DNA of 64,000 nt from positions 1 through 64,000 of the forward strand of contig DUCM01000020.1 of assembly GCA_012959785.1 (NCBI GenBank), read 5' to 3'. Position 1 is the stretch's first letter. Every line of letters begins with the position of its first letter. The stretch comes from Planctomycetota bacterium. Its GTDB lineage: Bacteria; Planctomycetota; UBA1135; GCA-002686595. A program made the position numbers and the translations under genes. Under the pieces are notes generated by a model. That model worked only from the letters and a program-made list of their open reading frames with translations. It was not told the DNA's origin and did not search any database. This document shows positions 39,071-46,969 of the stretch, piece by piece.

Positions 39071-41182
39071 ATGACCCAGCCCAAAAAGGGCCACCCCGAA
39101 CTGCCCTCCCGGCCACAGAGCGCCCCCAGGCGGGGAGCCGACGAGCCCGACGACCTCGAGGCGCCCCTGCGCTGGAAAGGTTTTGTGCTCTCGGTTTTCC
39201 AACGCGAAGCCATCCGTGGCATCCGCCAGGGCCAGAATGTGCTCGTCTCTGCGCCCACGGGCGCGGGCAAGACCCTGGTGGCCGAGTACGCCATCGCCGA
39301 TGCCGTGGCCCGCGGCAAGCGCTGTATCTACACCGCGCCGATCAAAGCCCTCTCGAACCAGAAGTACCGCGACTTCCGCGACGAGCCCGGCATCGATGTG
39401 GGTTTGATGACAGGTGATGTCACCATCCATCCTCGGGCCCAAGTCCTGATCATGACCACCGAGATCCTGCGCAACTCGATCCTCGAGAACTCCGCCGGCC
39501 TGAGCGATGTGGAGTATGTGATCTTCGACGAAGTGCATTTCATGGACGACCTCGAGCGCGGCACGGTCTGGGAGGAGAGCCTGATCTTCGCGCCGGCTGC
39601 CATGCGCTTCATCTGTCTCTCCGCGACGATCTCCAACATCGATGAGGTCAGCGGCTGGCTGGAGGAAATCCGTGAGCAAAAAATCACCACTGTGCTTTCG
39701 GAGAAGCGGCCCGTGCCCCTGCACTTCCGCTTTTACACCGAGCGCTCCGGCAGCTTCGAGCCATCCAAACTAGGCGCCAACCGCAGCCGCGAAAAGCAAA
39801 CAGAACCCAGGGCCTCGAAGAGTCGCGGCAGGGGCATGCGCGGCCGCCGGGGACGGCGCGGCCGGGGACGCGGCCCCAACCCGAACTTGCCGCCGGCAGT
39901 GGAACCCTTGTTCCAGGAACTCGAAGAAAAACAGCTCCTTCCGGCCTTGATCTTCGCCTTTAGCCGCAAGGCATGCGAGCAAATGGCACGCAAGGCCATG
40001 GGGCGCCAATTGCTCGATAAGGACGAGAAACGGCGCATGGAGGCCTTGCAGGACGAGTTGATCGAACTCTTCCAACTCGACGCCGGCATGGCCGAGGGCG
40101 AAATCTTCCGCATGGCGCTGCGGGGTGTGGGCTACCACCACGCAGGCATGCTGCCGGCCCACAAGGAAGTCGTAGAGCGTTTCTTCACCGCTGGCTTGAC
40201 CAAGCTCCTGTTCACCACCGAGACCTTCGCCCTGGGTATCAACATGCCAGCGCGGGCCGTGGTGTTTCACTCCCTGCGCAAGTTCGATGGCGTCAACTTC
40301 GACTACATGCGCACCCGAGATTTCATGCAGATGGCCGGGCGCGCGGGCCGCCAGGGTCTCGACGACGAGGGTCTCGTGTACACCCTGCTCTCGCCCACCG
40401 ACCTCCAGGACGCGCCGCTCAAGCGGCTCTTGGCTGGCAAACCCGAGCCCATCGAAAGTCGTTTCCGACTCTCCTACGCCACCCTGCTGCACCTTGTCGA
40501 CCGCCTCGGTCGCGAGCGCGTCCACGAGGCCTGGGAAAAATCCTTCAACCAGTTCCAAAACCGCGGCGGCACCAAGAAGCAACGGCTAAAAAATGCCCGC
40601 GGTCAGCACAGCCTGATCGACCGGCACATCGACTTCCTCGGCGACCTCGGCTACCTCTCCGATGAGAAACTAAAAAGCCGTGGTCTCGTCGCCCAGGCGA
40701 TCAATGGCTTCGAGTTGCAGGTCACCGAGCTGATGTTCCGCGGCGTCCTGGAGGAGGTCGAGCCCGCGGGCCTGGCGGTGGTCTTCGTGGGACTGATCCA
40801 CGAGGAGCGCCGGCGCTTCGAACCCGTGCGCATCCCCCAGGTGATGTTCGGCGACCTGCGCCGCGAGGTGGATCAGGTCTCCCGCGACCTCCTGCGGCGC
40901 TCCGGAGCCTTCGACCTGCCCTCGGCGCCCAAGCGCCCCGAGTGGGGCCTGACCCCCGCCGTGCTGCAGTGGCTGCAAGGGGTCGACTTCGATGAACTCG
41001 ACGCCTTGACCGACGCCAGTCCCGGCGACCTGTGCCGCTCCTTCCGCATGGCCATCCAGCTCATGCGCCAGGTCCGGCGGGTGATCGACCGCGATTGGGA
41101 CCTCTACAGCGCCCTGGGCCAGGCCATGGAGGGCCTCAATCGCGATGAAGTGGACGCCAGGCAGCAGTTGGAGCTGGGCTGA
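39071..41182 (+). CDS. Ski2-like DExH-box RNA helicase
   Basis: The 703-residue helicase has Walker A SAPTGAGKT, the DEVH box (about 153), SATISN, GINMPARAVVF and the QMAGRAGRQGLD motif of Ski2/Mtr4-like enzymes. The C-terminal part (from about 520) is the DSHCT-like helical domain. Between the two RecA-like domains, residues about 233-276 form a basic, Arg/Gly-rich insertion (RGRGMRGRRGRRGRGRG), suggestive of RNA binding. Such helicases unwind RNA for 3'-end processing or decay. The gene has its own upstream region of about 280 bases. Confidence 0.92.
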   Translation: MTQPKKGHPELPSRPQSAPRRGADEPDDLEAPLRWKGFVLSVFQREAIRGIRQGQNVLVSAPTGAGKTLVAEYAIADAVARGKRCIYTAPIKALSNQKYRDFRDEPGIDVGLMTGDVTIHPRAQVLIMTTEILRNSILENSAGLSDVEYVIFDEVHFMDDLERGTVWEESLIFAPAAMRFICLSATISNIDEVSGWLEEIREQKITTVLSEKRPVPLHFRFYTERSGSFEPSKLGANRSREKQTEPRASKSRGRGMRGRRGRRGRGRGPNPNLPPAVEPLFQELEEKQLLPALIFAFSRKACEQMARKAMGRQLLDKDEKRRMEALQDELIELFQLDAGMAEGEIFRMALRGVGYHHAGMLPAHKEVVERFFTAGLTKLLFTTETFALGINMPARAVVFHSLRKFDGVNFDYMRTRDFMQMAGRAGRQGLDDEGLVYTLLSPTDLQDAPLKRLLAGKPEPIESRFRLSYATLLHLVDRLGRERVHEAWEKSFNQFQNRGGTKKQRLKNARGQHSLIDRHIDFLGDLGYLSDEKLKSRGLVAQAINGFELQVTELMFRGVLEEVEPAGLAVVFVGLIHEERRRFEPVRIPQVMFGDLRREVDQVSRDLLRRSGAFDLPSAPKRPEWGLTPAVLQWLQGVDFDELDALTDASPGDLCRSFRMAIQLMRQVRRVIDRDWDLYSALGQAMEGLNRDEVDARQQLELG

Positions 41183-41626
41183 GGTGGCGCCGGAAATGGG
41201 TCGCGAGCACCCCTGAACACCCACAAAGGGGTCCAGCGGGCCCTGGAGGGAGAGAAATGGGGCTAACCATCGAGGTTTGGGGCGAAAAAAGCGGTATCCG
41301 CGTCCGATGAGCTTGACTAGGAACTGTGCCCACGGCGCATGGCGGCCTTCAACGGCTGGCCCTATCCAGGCCGGGTCTTGGACCTCTCGAATTCCTGACC
41401 TGTTCCAATTTCTGATCTGAACCTCCTGGCCTCCGAAGAAGGGCTCTTCTGGGGCATTGTGCCCCCGCGCTGTCCCATCTAGACTGGTCCCCAACTCTAC
41501 TGCGGCACTGTCGCCGCAACCCAACTCATAGAGCCATCCTCCCCACCCCAAATGCCGTTCTTGGCGGCGTTGGGGTAGAGGTCATCCATCTCTCCAGCGG
41601 CAGCCCCCACAGCCCCACCGGCCTAG
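41183..41626. other. intergenic stretch, 444 bases
   Basis: No convincing gene on either strand. A TTGACT box and a GGGGC/GCCCC hairpin lie in it, but a promoter cannot be assigned. Confidence 0.35.
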
Positions 41627-42529
41627 ATGATCCAACTTCCTCTCCTCGTGGCTCTCGCTGCCGTGACGCTGGTGCCCCAAGGCCAGCACGGTGACAGGAT
41701 CCGCGTCTCGCTGGCTTCGTCGGCGGCAGCTCCCCAGGAGCTGTTGGCTACGGAACCGGTTGAGGACGGTCAGACTGCCAGAGTCCGGGGTCGGGCCGTC
41801 AAGAGCGGTGCCGTCAAGAGCAATGCCAGACCCACGGGCAAGGTCGAGGAGATCACCTTCAAAACGGAAGACGGCCAGGACCTGATCGGCAGCTTCTTCC
41901 CCTCCAAGCGCCCAGGTCGCGCGCCGGCTGCGCTGCTCGTGCACGATGCGGGCTCCGACCGCACCCTCTTCAACAAGATGGCCCAGAGCCTGCAAAAGCG
42001 CGGCTTCGCGGTGCTCTCCGTCGATCTTCGCGGTCACGGCTCAAGCGTCACCGAGGAGTACGACTGGATCAAGGCCTCGGACGATACTCACATCACCACC
42101 TGGGCCTTCGCCATGCGCGACCTCGATGCCGCCACCCGCTACCTCCGTTCGCGGGGCGATGTGCACACCTCGAACCTCTCCCTGGTGGGCGTGGGCGCTG
42201 GTGCAGCCCTGGCAGTCAAGTACGCCCTGCGCGATGAAAACGCCCGGGCAGTGGTCCTCGTGGACCCGCAACCAGAAGCCTTTGGCTATGACATGTACCG
42301 GGATGTCTTCGACCTGGGCGGTCTGCCGACCCTGATCATGGCGCCCAAGGACGACCGACGCCAGGCCGAGCGCCTGCAGGCCGCGGCCCATAAAGGCAAC
42401 GACGGTCTGGAATATGTCGAGTTCAAAGTGCTCAAGCCCAAGAAGGACAAGGGACCACTGACGGACACGCGCCTGCCGAAGGAAGTCAGCAAGTTCCTAC
42501 GCGGCGAGGCCATGCCCCAGCGAAAGTAG
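41627..42529 (+). CDS. exported alpha/beta-hydrolase-fold protein lacking the nucleophile serine
   Basis: The 300-residue protein has an N-terminal signal peptide-like stretch (LPLLVALAAVTLVPQG) and an alpha/beta-hydrolase domain (about 70-280; LLVHDAGSDRT, VDLRGHGSS, LVDPQP). The nucleophile elbow, normally GxSxG, reads GVGAG at 188-192, so the catalytic Ser is Gly. It resembles dienelactone hydrolase/prolyl oligopeptidase-type proteins, but catalysis by the usual route is unlikely. A small tandem repeat (KSGAVKSNA) lies near residue 60. Confidence 0.8.
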   Translation: MIQLPLLVALAAVTLVPQGQHGDRIRVSLASSAAAPQELLATEPVEDGQTARVRGRAVKSGAVKSNARPTGKVEEITFKTEDGQDLIGSFFPSKRPGRAPAALLVHDAGSDRTLFNKMAQSLQKRGFAVLSVDLRGHGSSVTEEYDWIKASDDTHITTWAFAMRDLDAATRYLRSRGDVHTSNLSLVGVGAGAALAVKYALRDENARAVVLVDPQPEAFGYDMYRDVFDLGGLPTLIMAPKDDRRQAERLQAAAHKGNDGLEYVEFKVLKPKKDKGPLTDTRLPKEVSKFLRGEAMPQRK

Positions 42530-42551
42530 CCAACCAGCCGCCTGCGAGGCC

Positions 42552-42599
42552 ACGACCAGGCGCCCGCCCGTCCTTCGCGACGGGCGGGCGCCTGGTCGT
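42552..42599 (+). terminator. strong hairpin terminator
   Basis: A perfect 21-base stem with a 6-base CTTCGC loop lies 22 bases after the hydrolase stop (arms 42552-42572 and 42579-42599). It is GC-rich and followed by only GTT, so it may work without a long U-run. Confidence 0.65.
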
Positions 42600-42781
42600 T
42601 CCGGGCCTTCTGCTCTGCAGGGGCTGCGCTGGTCTGAGGGCCTGCCGGGGTCAAATCGGGCCAGAGGCCTGGCGCGAGAAAAGGACACAGCCGAAGGGGG
42701 TTCGGCGCTTTATTCCGCCACGGCCATCTGCTTCAATCGGTCCTGGAGGGCCTTCCGGAGGAGGGCTCGACAGAAGAGCCA

Positions 42782-44698
42782 GTGCCCACCTTGCCCCCCA
42801 CAGCCAGCCAAATGGAAAGCCTCGCCGATCAGACCGCCGCTGCGGTGCGACGGCACTTTGGCTTTCAATCTCTGCGGCCCCTGCAGGATCGCGCCATCCG
42901 GGCCGCCCTCGAGGGACGCGACGCTCTGGTGGTGCTACCCACCGGCGGAGGCAAGAGTCTTTGCTTCCAGGCTCCGGCCCTGGTGCAGAACGGCTTGGTG
43001 GTGGTGGTCTCGCCCTTGATCTCTCTGATGAAGGACCAGGTCGACGGACTCCTGGCCAGCGGCGTGCGGGCGGCCATGCTCTCATCAGCCCAGGGGCCGG
43101 CTGAGTTGCGCTCGGTCTACGAGAACCTCGAAGCCGAACGGCTGGACCTGCTCTACCTGGCGCCCGAGCGCCTCGCCATGAACGGTTTCATCGAGCGCCT
43201 CGACGAGTTCGGCATGCGTTCCCTGGCCGTGGACGAAGCCCACTGCATCAGCCACTGGGGCCACGACTTCCGCCCCGAGTACCGGCGCATCGGCGAATTG
43301 CGCGAACGCCGCCCGGACCTCTCCATCCAAGCCTACACCGCCACCGCCACCCCCGCCGTGCAACTCGACATCGTGGCCCAACTCGGCCTGCGGGATCCCG
43401 AGATTCTGGTGGGCGACTTCGACCGGCCCAACTTGACCTACCGCGTCATGCCGCGGCGCCAGTTGGTGGACCAGGTGCTGGCCGTGGTGCAGAGTCACAG
43501 CGGCGAGGCGGGCATCGTCTATTGCCTGTCGCGCAAGGCCGTGGACTCGCTGGCCTCCAAGTTGGCCGCCAAGGGCGTGCGCTGTCAGCCCTACCACGCG
43601 GGCATGACCAAGGAACGGCGCACGAGTGTCCAGGATGACTTTCAGGGCGAACGCATCGACGTGGTCGTGGCCACGGTGGCCTTCGGCATGGGCATCGACC
43701 GCACCGATGTGCGCTTTGTGGTTCACGCCAGCCTGCCCAAGGGCGTCGAACAGTACAGCCAGGAAACCGGTCGCGCCGGCCGCGACGGCTTGCCGGCGGA
43801 ATGCGTGCTCTTGCACTCGGGCGCCGACTACCACAACTGGAAGCACCTCATGGAGCGCTCGGCCGAAGAGGCCCGGGCGCGCGGCAGCCACAACGCCGAG
43901 GTCGAGAAAGAAGCCGGCCTGAGCCGCCTGGGCGACCTCTATGGTTTTGCCACGAACGCCCTCTGCCGCCACCGCTTCCTGCTCGAGTACTTCGGCCAAA
44001 AGGCCTCCCCGGAGCTGCGGCAAGCGGGCTGCGGCGCCTGCGATGTGTGCCTGGGCGAACTGTCCCGGGTGCCCGACAGCCAGGTCCTGGCCCAGAAGAT
44101 CCTCTCCTGCGTGGTGCACTGCGGCCAACGCTACGGTGCCGGTCACATCACCGATGTCCTGCGCGGCGCCGACACCCAGCGCATGCACACCACAGGCCAC
44201 AGCCAGCGCTCGACCCATGGCCTGCTCAAGGAGTACAGCGCCCGCGAAGTGCGCGGCTGGATCGAACAGCTCACGGGCCGCAACCTCCTGGCGTCCACCG
44301 GCGGCCAGTACCCCACGCTGTATCTCACCAAGACCGGCGTGGCCGCCCTGCGGGGCGAGGAAGAGGTCGATCTCTTCGTCACCCAGAAACCCAAGCAAAC
44401 CCGCCGCAAGGCAGCGGCCAGCGCCGCCGCGGAAGAGGGCATCGTGGCCGATGAAGCACTCTTCGAACACCTGCGCGATGTGCGCCGCGCCCTGGCCCGC
44501 GAGCGCGGCGTGCCGCCCTACCTGATCTTCAATGACCGCACACTGGCTTTGATGTCAGCGCTCAAACCAGCAGCCGACGACGACCTGCTGGCCATCAAGG
44601 GTGTGGGCGAAAAGAAAGCCGCCGACCTCGGCCCGCGCTTCCTGGCGGAAATCGCTGAATTCTGCGCGGCCAGGTCGCGGCCCGATCGAGGCGCGTAA
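42782..44698 (+). CDS. recQ: ATP-dependent DNA helicase RecQ
   Basis: The 638-residue helicase has VLPTGGGKSLCFQAPALV, the DEAH box with DEAHCISHWGHDFRPEYRRI, AYTATATP, GIVYCLSRK and QETGRAGRDGLP. The RecQ zinc cysteines follow (CRHRF and CGACDVC), then the winged-helix RQC domain, and an HRDC domain at the C-terminus (about 560-630, LFEHLRDVRRALARERGVPP). It unwinds forks and recombination intermediates. The GTG at 42782 is used; an ATG at 42812 is the alternative. Confidence 0.95.
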   Translation: MPTLPPTASQMESLADQTAAAVRRHFGFQSLRPLQDRAIRAALEGRDALVVLPTGGGKSLCFQAPALVQNGLVVVVSPLISLMKDQVDGLLASGVRAAMLSSAQGPAELRSVYENLEAERLDLLYLAPERLAMNGFIERLDEFGMRSLAVDEAHCISHWGHDFRPEYRRIGELRERRPDLSIQAYTATATPAVQLDIVAQLGLRDPEILVGDFDRPNLTYRVMPRRQLVDQVLAVVQSHSGEAGIVYCLSRKAVDSLASKLAAKGVRCQPYHAGMTKERRTSVQDDFQGERIDVVVATVAFGMGIDRTDVRFVVHASLPKGVEQYSQETGRAGRDGLPAECVLLHSGADYHNWKHLMERSAEEARARGSHNAEVEKEAGLSRLGDLYGFATNALCRHRFLLEYFGQKASPELRQAGCGACDVCLGELSRVPDSQVLAQKILSCVVHCGQRYGAGHITDVLRGADTQRMHTTGHSQRSTHGLLKEYSAREVRGWIEQLTGRNLLASTGGQYPTLYLTKTGVAALRGEEEVDLFVTQKPKQTRRKAAASAAAEEGIVADEALFEHLRDVRRALARERGVPPYLIFNDRTLALMSALKPAADDDLLAIKGVGEKKAADLGPRFLAEIAEFCAARSRPDRGA

Positions 44699-44823
44699 AG
44701 CCTGGGCTCAGAATCGTTCCCCTGGGCTCGCCGCGGGGCGCTCGGGGCCTGTTTCGGCAAACCAGGGCCCATACTGGCCCTCCCTGACCCCGAACCCGGG
44801 GTCTCCCCCCACCTCTTGGAGCC

Positions 44824-45456
44824 ATGACCTTGAAGCCTCTTCCCACCACTCTCCTCGCGTCCGCCGCAACCCTCGCCGCGCTCTTGGCCCCGGGCCCAGG
44901 CCTGGCCGGCGGTTCGCCCCTGGAAGCGCCCCCGTTTGTGCCCGCCGCTCCCGAGACCCTGGTGGTGGACAGCGGCCACTCCTCGGTCTTGTTCAGCATC
45001 CTGCACCTGGGAGCCAGCCGTTTCTACGGGCGTTTCAACGAGGTCGCGGGCGAGATCATCTTCGATGAGGCCGAGCCCGCGAACTGTCAGGTCGAGATCA
45101 CAGTCCAGGCAAGCAGCCTCGACACCGCCGACAAGAAGCGCGACCAACACGCCAGGGGCCCTGACTTCCTCGACGCCAAGCAATTTCCCACCCTCTCGTT
45201 CAAGAGCGAAAAGATCTCCCGCGAGGGCGGACTATGGAAGGCCGAGGGTCAGTTCGAAATGCACGGCGTAACCCAACCGGTCAGTTTCGAGTTCGAAAAG
45301 GTCGGCGAGGGCAAGGGCTCTGGCGGAGTGAAGGTGGTGGGTTTTCACGCGCGCTTCGAAATCGACCGCCGGGACTTTGGCATGGATTACATGACCAACA
45401 TGCTCGGCACGACCCTCGAGTTGATCATCAGCCTCGAAGCGGGCGCGAGGAAGTAG
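44824..45456 (+). CDS. yceI: YceI-family secreted protein
   Basis: The 210-residue protein has a signal peptide (to about residue 28) and one YceI domain (about 42-207): VDSGHSSVLFSILHLGASRF, the D-x-x-D-x-x-R-D-x-H-x-x-x-x-x-F motif region, and FGMDYMTNMLGTTLEL. The fold is a lipid- or polyisoprenoid-binding beta-barrel in the periplasm. The exact ligand is unknown. Confidence 0.93.
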   Translation: MTLKPLPTTLLASAATLAALLAPGPGLAGGSPLEAPPFVPAAPETLVVDSGHSSVLFSILHLGASRFYGRFNEVAGEIIFDEAEPANCQVEITVQASSLDTADKKRDQHARGPDFLDAKQFPTLSFKSEKISREGGLWKAEGQFEMHGVTQPVSFEFEKVGEGKGSGGVKVVGFHARFEIDRRDFGMDYMTNMLGTTLELIISLEAGARK

Positions 45457-45465
45457 CGCGGAACC

Positions 45466-46314
45466 GTGGCCAAAATCTCGCTAGCTTTGATTCTGCCCGC
45501 CGTGGTCACAGGCTGCCTCTTGGCCGTGGCCTGGCGCCTGTGGCGAGTCGATGAAGATCGCCAGCCAGCTGGGGCTGGCGGCCTGGCCCTGGGAGCTGGG
45601 TTTGCCACGGGCTTCGCCCTCTGCCTGGGAGCTCCCCTCTGGCCGGGGTCAGGTGTCACACCTACGGGACTCGACTGGACTCTTCTGGGCGTGCTGGCCC
45701 TGGCCCTTGTGGCTTTGGTGCGCGAGGCCTGGCTGGCGAACGAAAAGGCGCGCTGGATTTCCTGGTGCGCTGCGGGGCTCTTCTCGACCCAGGTCATCAG
45801 CAACTCGGCCGAGACTGTGGCCGCGACCCTGGTGCTTCTGGTCCCGGGCCTGGTGTTCCTCGTCTGGAGCGCGGAACGAGTGGCGCGCCAGGAGCAAGGT
45901 GCCGCCAGCCCCCTGGCCCTCTCGGTTTCCGCCGGAGGCCTGGCCCTGGTGGCGGGCCTCTCGGGCAGCCTACTCTTCGCCCAACTGGCCGCCGCACTGG
46001 CAGCCAGCCTGGTCCTTGTGGCGGCCCTCGCCTGGTGGCGGCCGCGGCTCTCCCTGAAGGGCGGCGGGGTGGAAACGGCGGTCTTCGCCCTGGTGGCCCT
46101 GGGCCTGAACGCCCACTACTTCAGCGACACCAGGGGAAGCTGTGCGCTGCTCCTCGCCGCCAGCCTGGCCACCCCCCTCCTGGCTCGCGCAGGACGCCTT
46201 GAAGGGGCACGGGGCAGACGGCGCGCGCTTCTGATCTTCGCCCTGGCCCTCCTGCCCGTGGCCCTCGCCGCGGCCCTGGCCTATTTGGACTTCGAGCCCA
46301 ATCCCTACGGCTAA
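45466..46314 (+). CDS. polytopic membrane protein
   Basis: The 282-residue protein starts with GTG and has about eight hydrophobic segments (for example ALILPAVVTGCLLAVAWRLW, TLLGVLALALVALV, LVLLVPGLVFLVW, LALLPVALAAALAY). It follows yceI by 9 bases. No family is recognised; yceI is often paired with a cytochrome b561-type protein, but the heme ligands needed for that were not located. Confidence 0.7.
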   Translation: MAKISLALILPAVVTGCLLAVAWRLWRVDEDRQPAGAGGLALGAGFATGFALCLGAPLWPGSGVTPTGLDWTLLGVLALALVALVREAWLANEKARWISWCAAGLFSTQVISNSAETVAATLVLLVPGLVFLVWSAERVARQEQGAASPLALSVSAGGLALVAGLSGSLLFAQLAAALAASLVLVAALAWWRPRLSLKGGGVETAVFALVALGLNAHYFSDTRGSCALLLAASLATPLLARAGRLEGARGRRRALLIFALALLPVALAAALAYLDFEPNPYG

Positions 46315-46423
46315 TCCCAGCGCCAAGCTCTTCCTGGTCGCGGCAAGTCGCGCCGGCCCTGCCAAGCCGACTTCAAGCCTGCACCCCGCCCGGCGATTGA
46401 CCGCAGACCCAAGGAGAAGGACA

Positions 46424-46969
46424 ATGCGCGGCATGCGCCTGTTGAAGCTTGAGATCAATGGCGACGAGGTGCGCCTCGCCGCCCCCGACCACTGGACCCT
46501 GCTGGAGGTTTTGCGCTACAGCCTTGGACTCACCGGCACCAAGCAGGGCTGTGACAAGGGCGACTGCGGCGCGTGCACCGTGTTGGTGGATGGCGAGCCG
46601 CGCATCTCCTGTTTGCAACTCGCCGCGGAAGCCGAGGGCGCGAGCATCACCACCATCGAAGGTCTGGCTCCCGAACACCGGCGGGCCGGCGGTGAGGGCG
46701 CGGACCCCCTGCAGGAGGCCTTCGACTCATGTGGCGCCTTGCAGTGCGGCTTCTGCCAGCCGGGCATGATCCTCTCGGCCCGGGCACTGCTCGCCCACAA
46801 CGCCACTCCCAGCGCCGAAGAGGTCTCTGCCGCCCTGGGTGGCAACCTGTGTCGCTGCACCGGCTACACCCAGATCATCACGGCCGTCTTGACCGCGGCC
46901 CACGCAGCCGGCGGCCCAGAGGTGCCTCGGCCGTCGTGGCAAGCCGCCGAGCAGGCGTCGAGTTCCTGA
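46424..46969 (+). CDS. hcrC: [2Fe-2S] subunit of a molybdenum hydroxylase, 4-hydroxybenzoyl-CoA reductase-like
   Basis: The 181-residue protein begins at the ATG at 46424, with AAGGAG 9 bases upstream. It carries two [2Fe-2S] clusters: Cys43, 48, 51 and 63 (GCDKGDCGACTVLVDG), and Cys108, 111, 143 and 145 (CGFC and CRC). These relay electrons between the FAD subunit and the Mo site. The length fits the small subunit of xanthine oxidase-family enzymes. It overlaps the large-subunit gene as TGATG. Confidence 0.8.
   Translation: MRGMRLLKLEINGDEVRLAAPDHWTLLEVLRYSLGLTGTKQGCDKGDCGACTVLVDGEPRISCLQLAAEAEGASITTIEGLAPEHRRAGGEGADPLQEAFDSCGALQCGFCQPGMILSARALLAHNATPSAEEVSAALGGNLCRCTGYTQIITAVLTAAHAAGGPEVPRPSWQAAEQASSS

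Noticed and set aside
38141..39724. 527-codon minus-strand frame opposite the helicase start
   Set aside because: It is antisense to the helicase Walker A and DEVH motifs, and rich in Arg, His and Gly with no domain.
46729..46968. Upstream extension of the Mo-subunit frame
   Set aside because: It overlaps the 2Fe-2S gene in another frame, and its residues are Pro/Arg/His-rich without homology. The ATG at 46969 fits the TGATG coupling.
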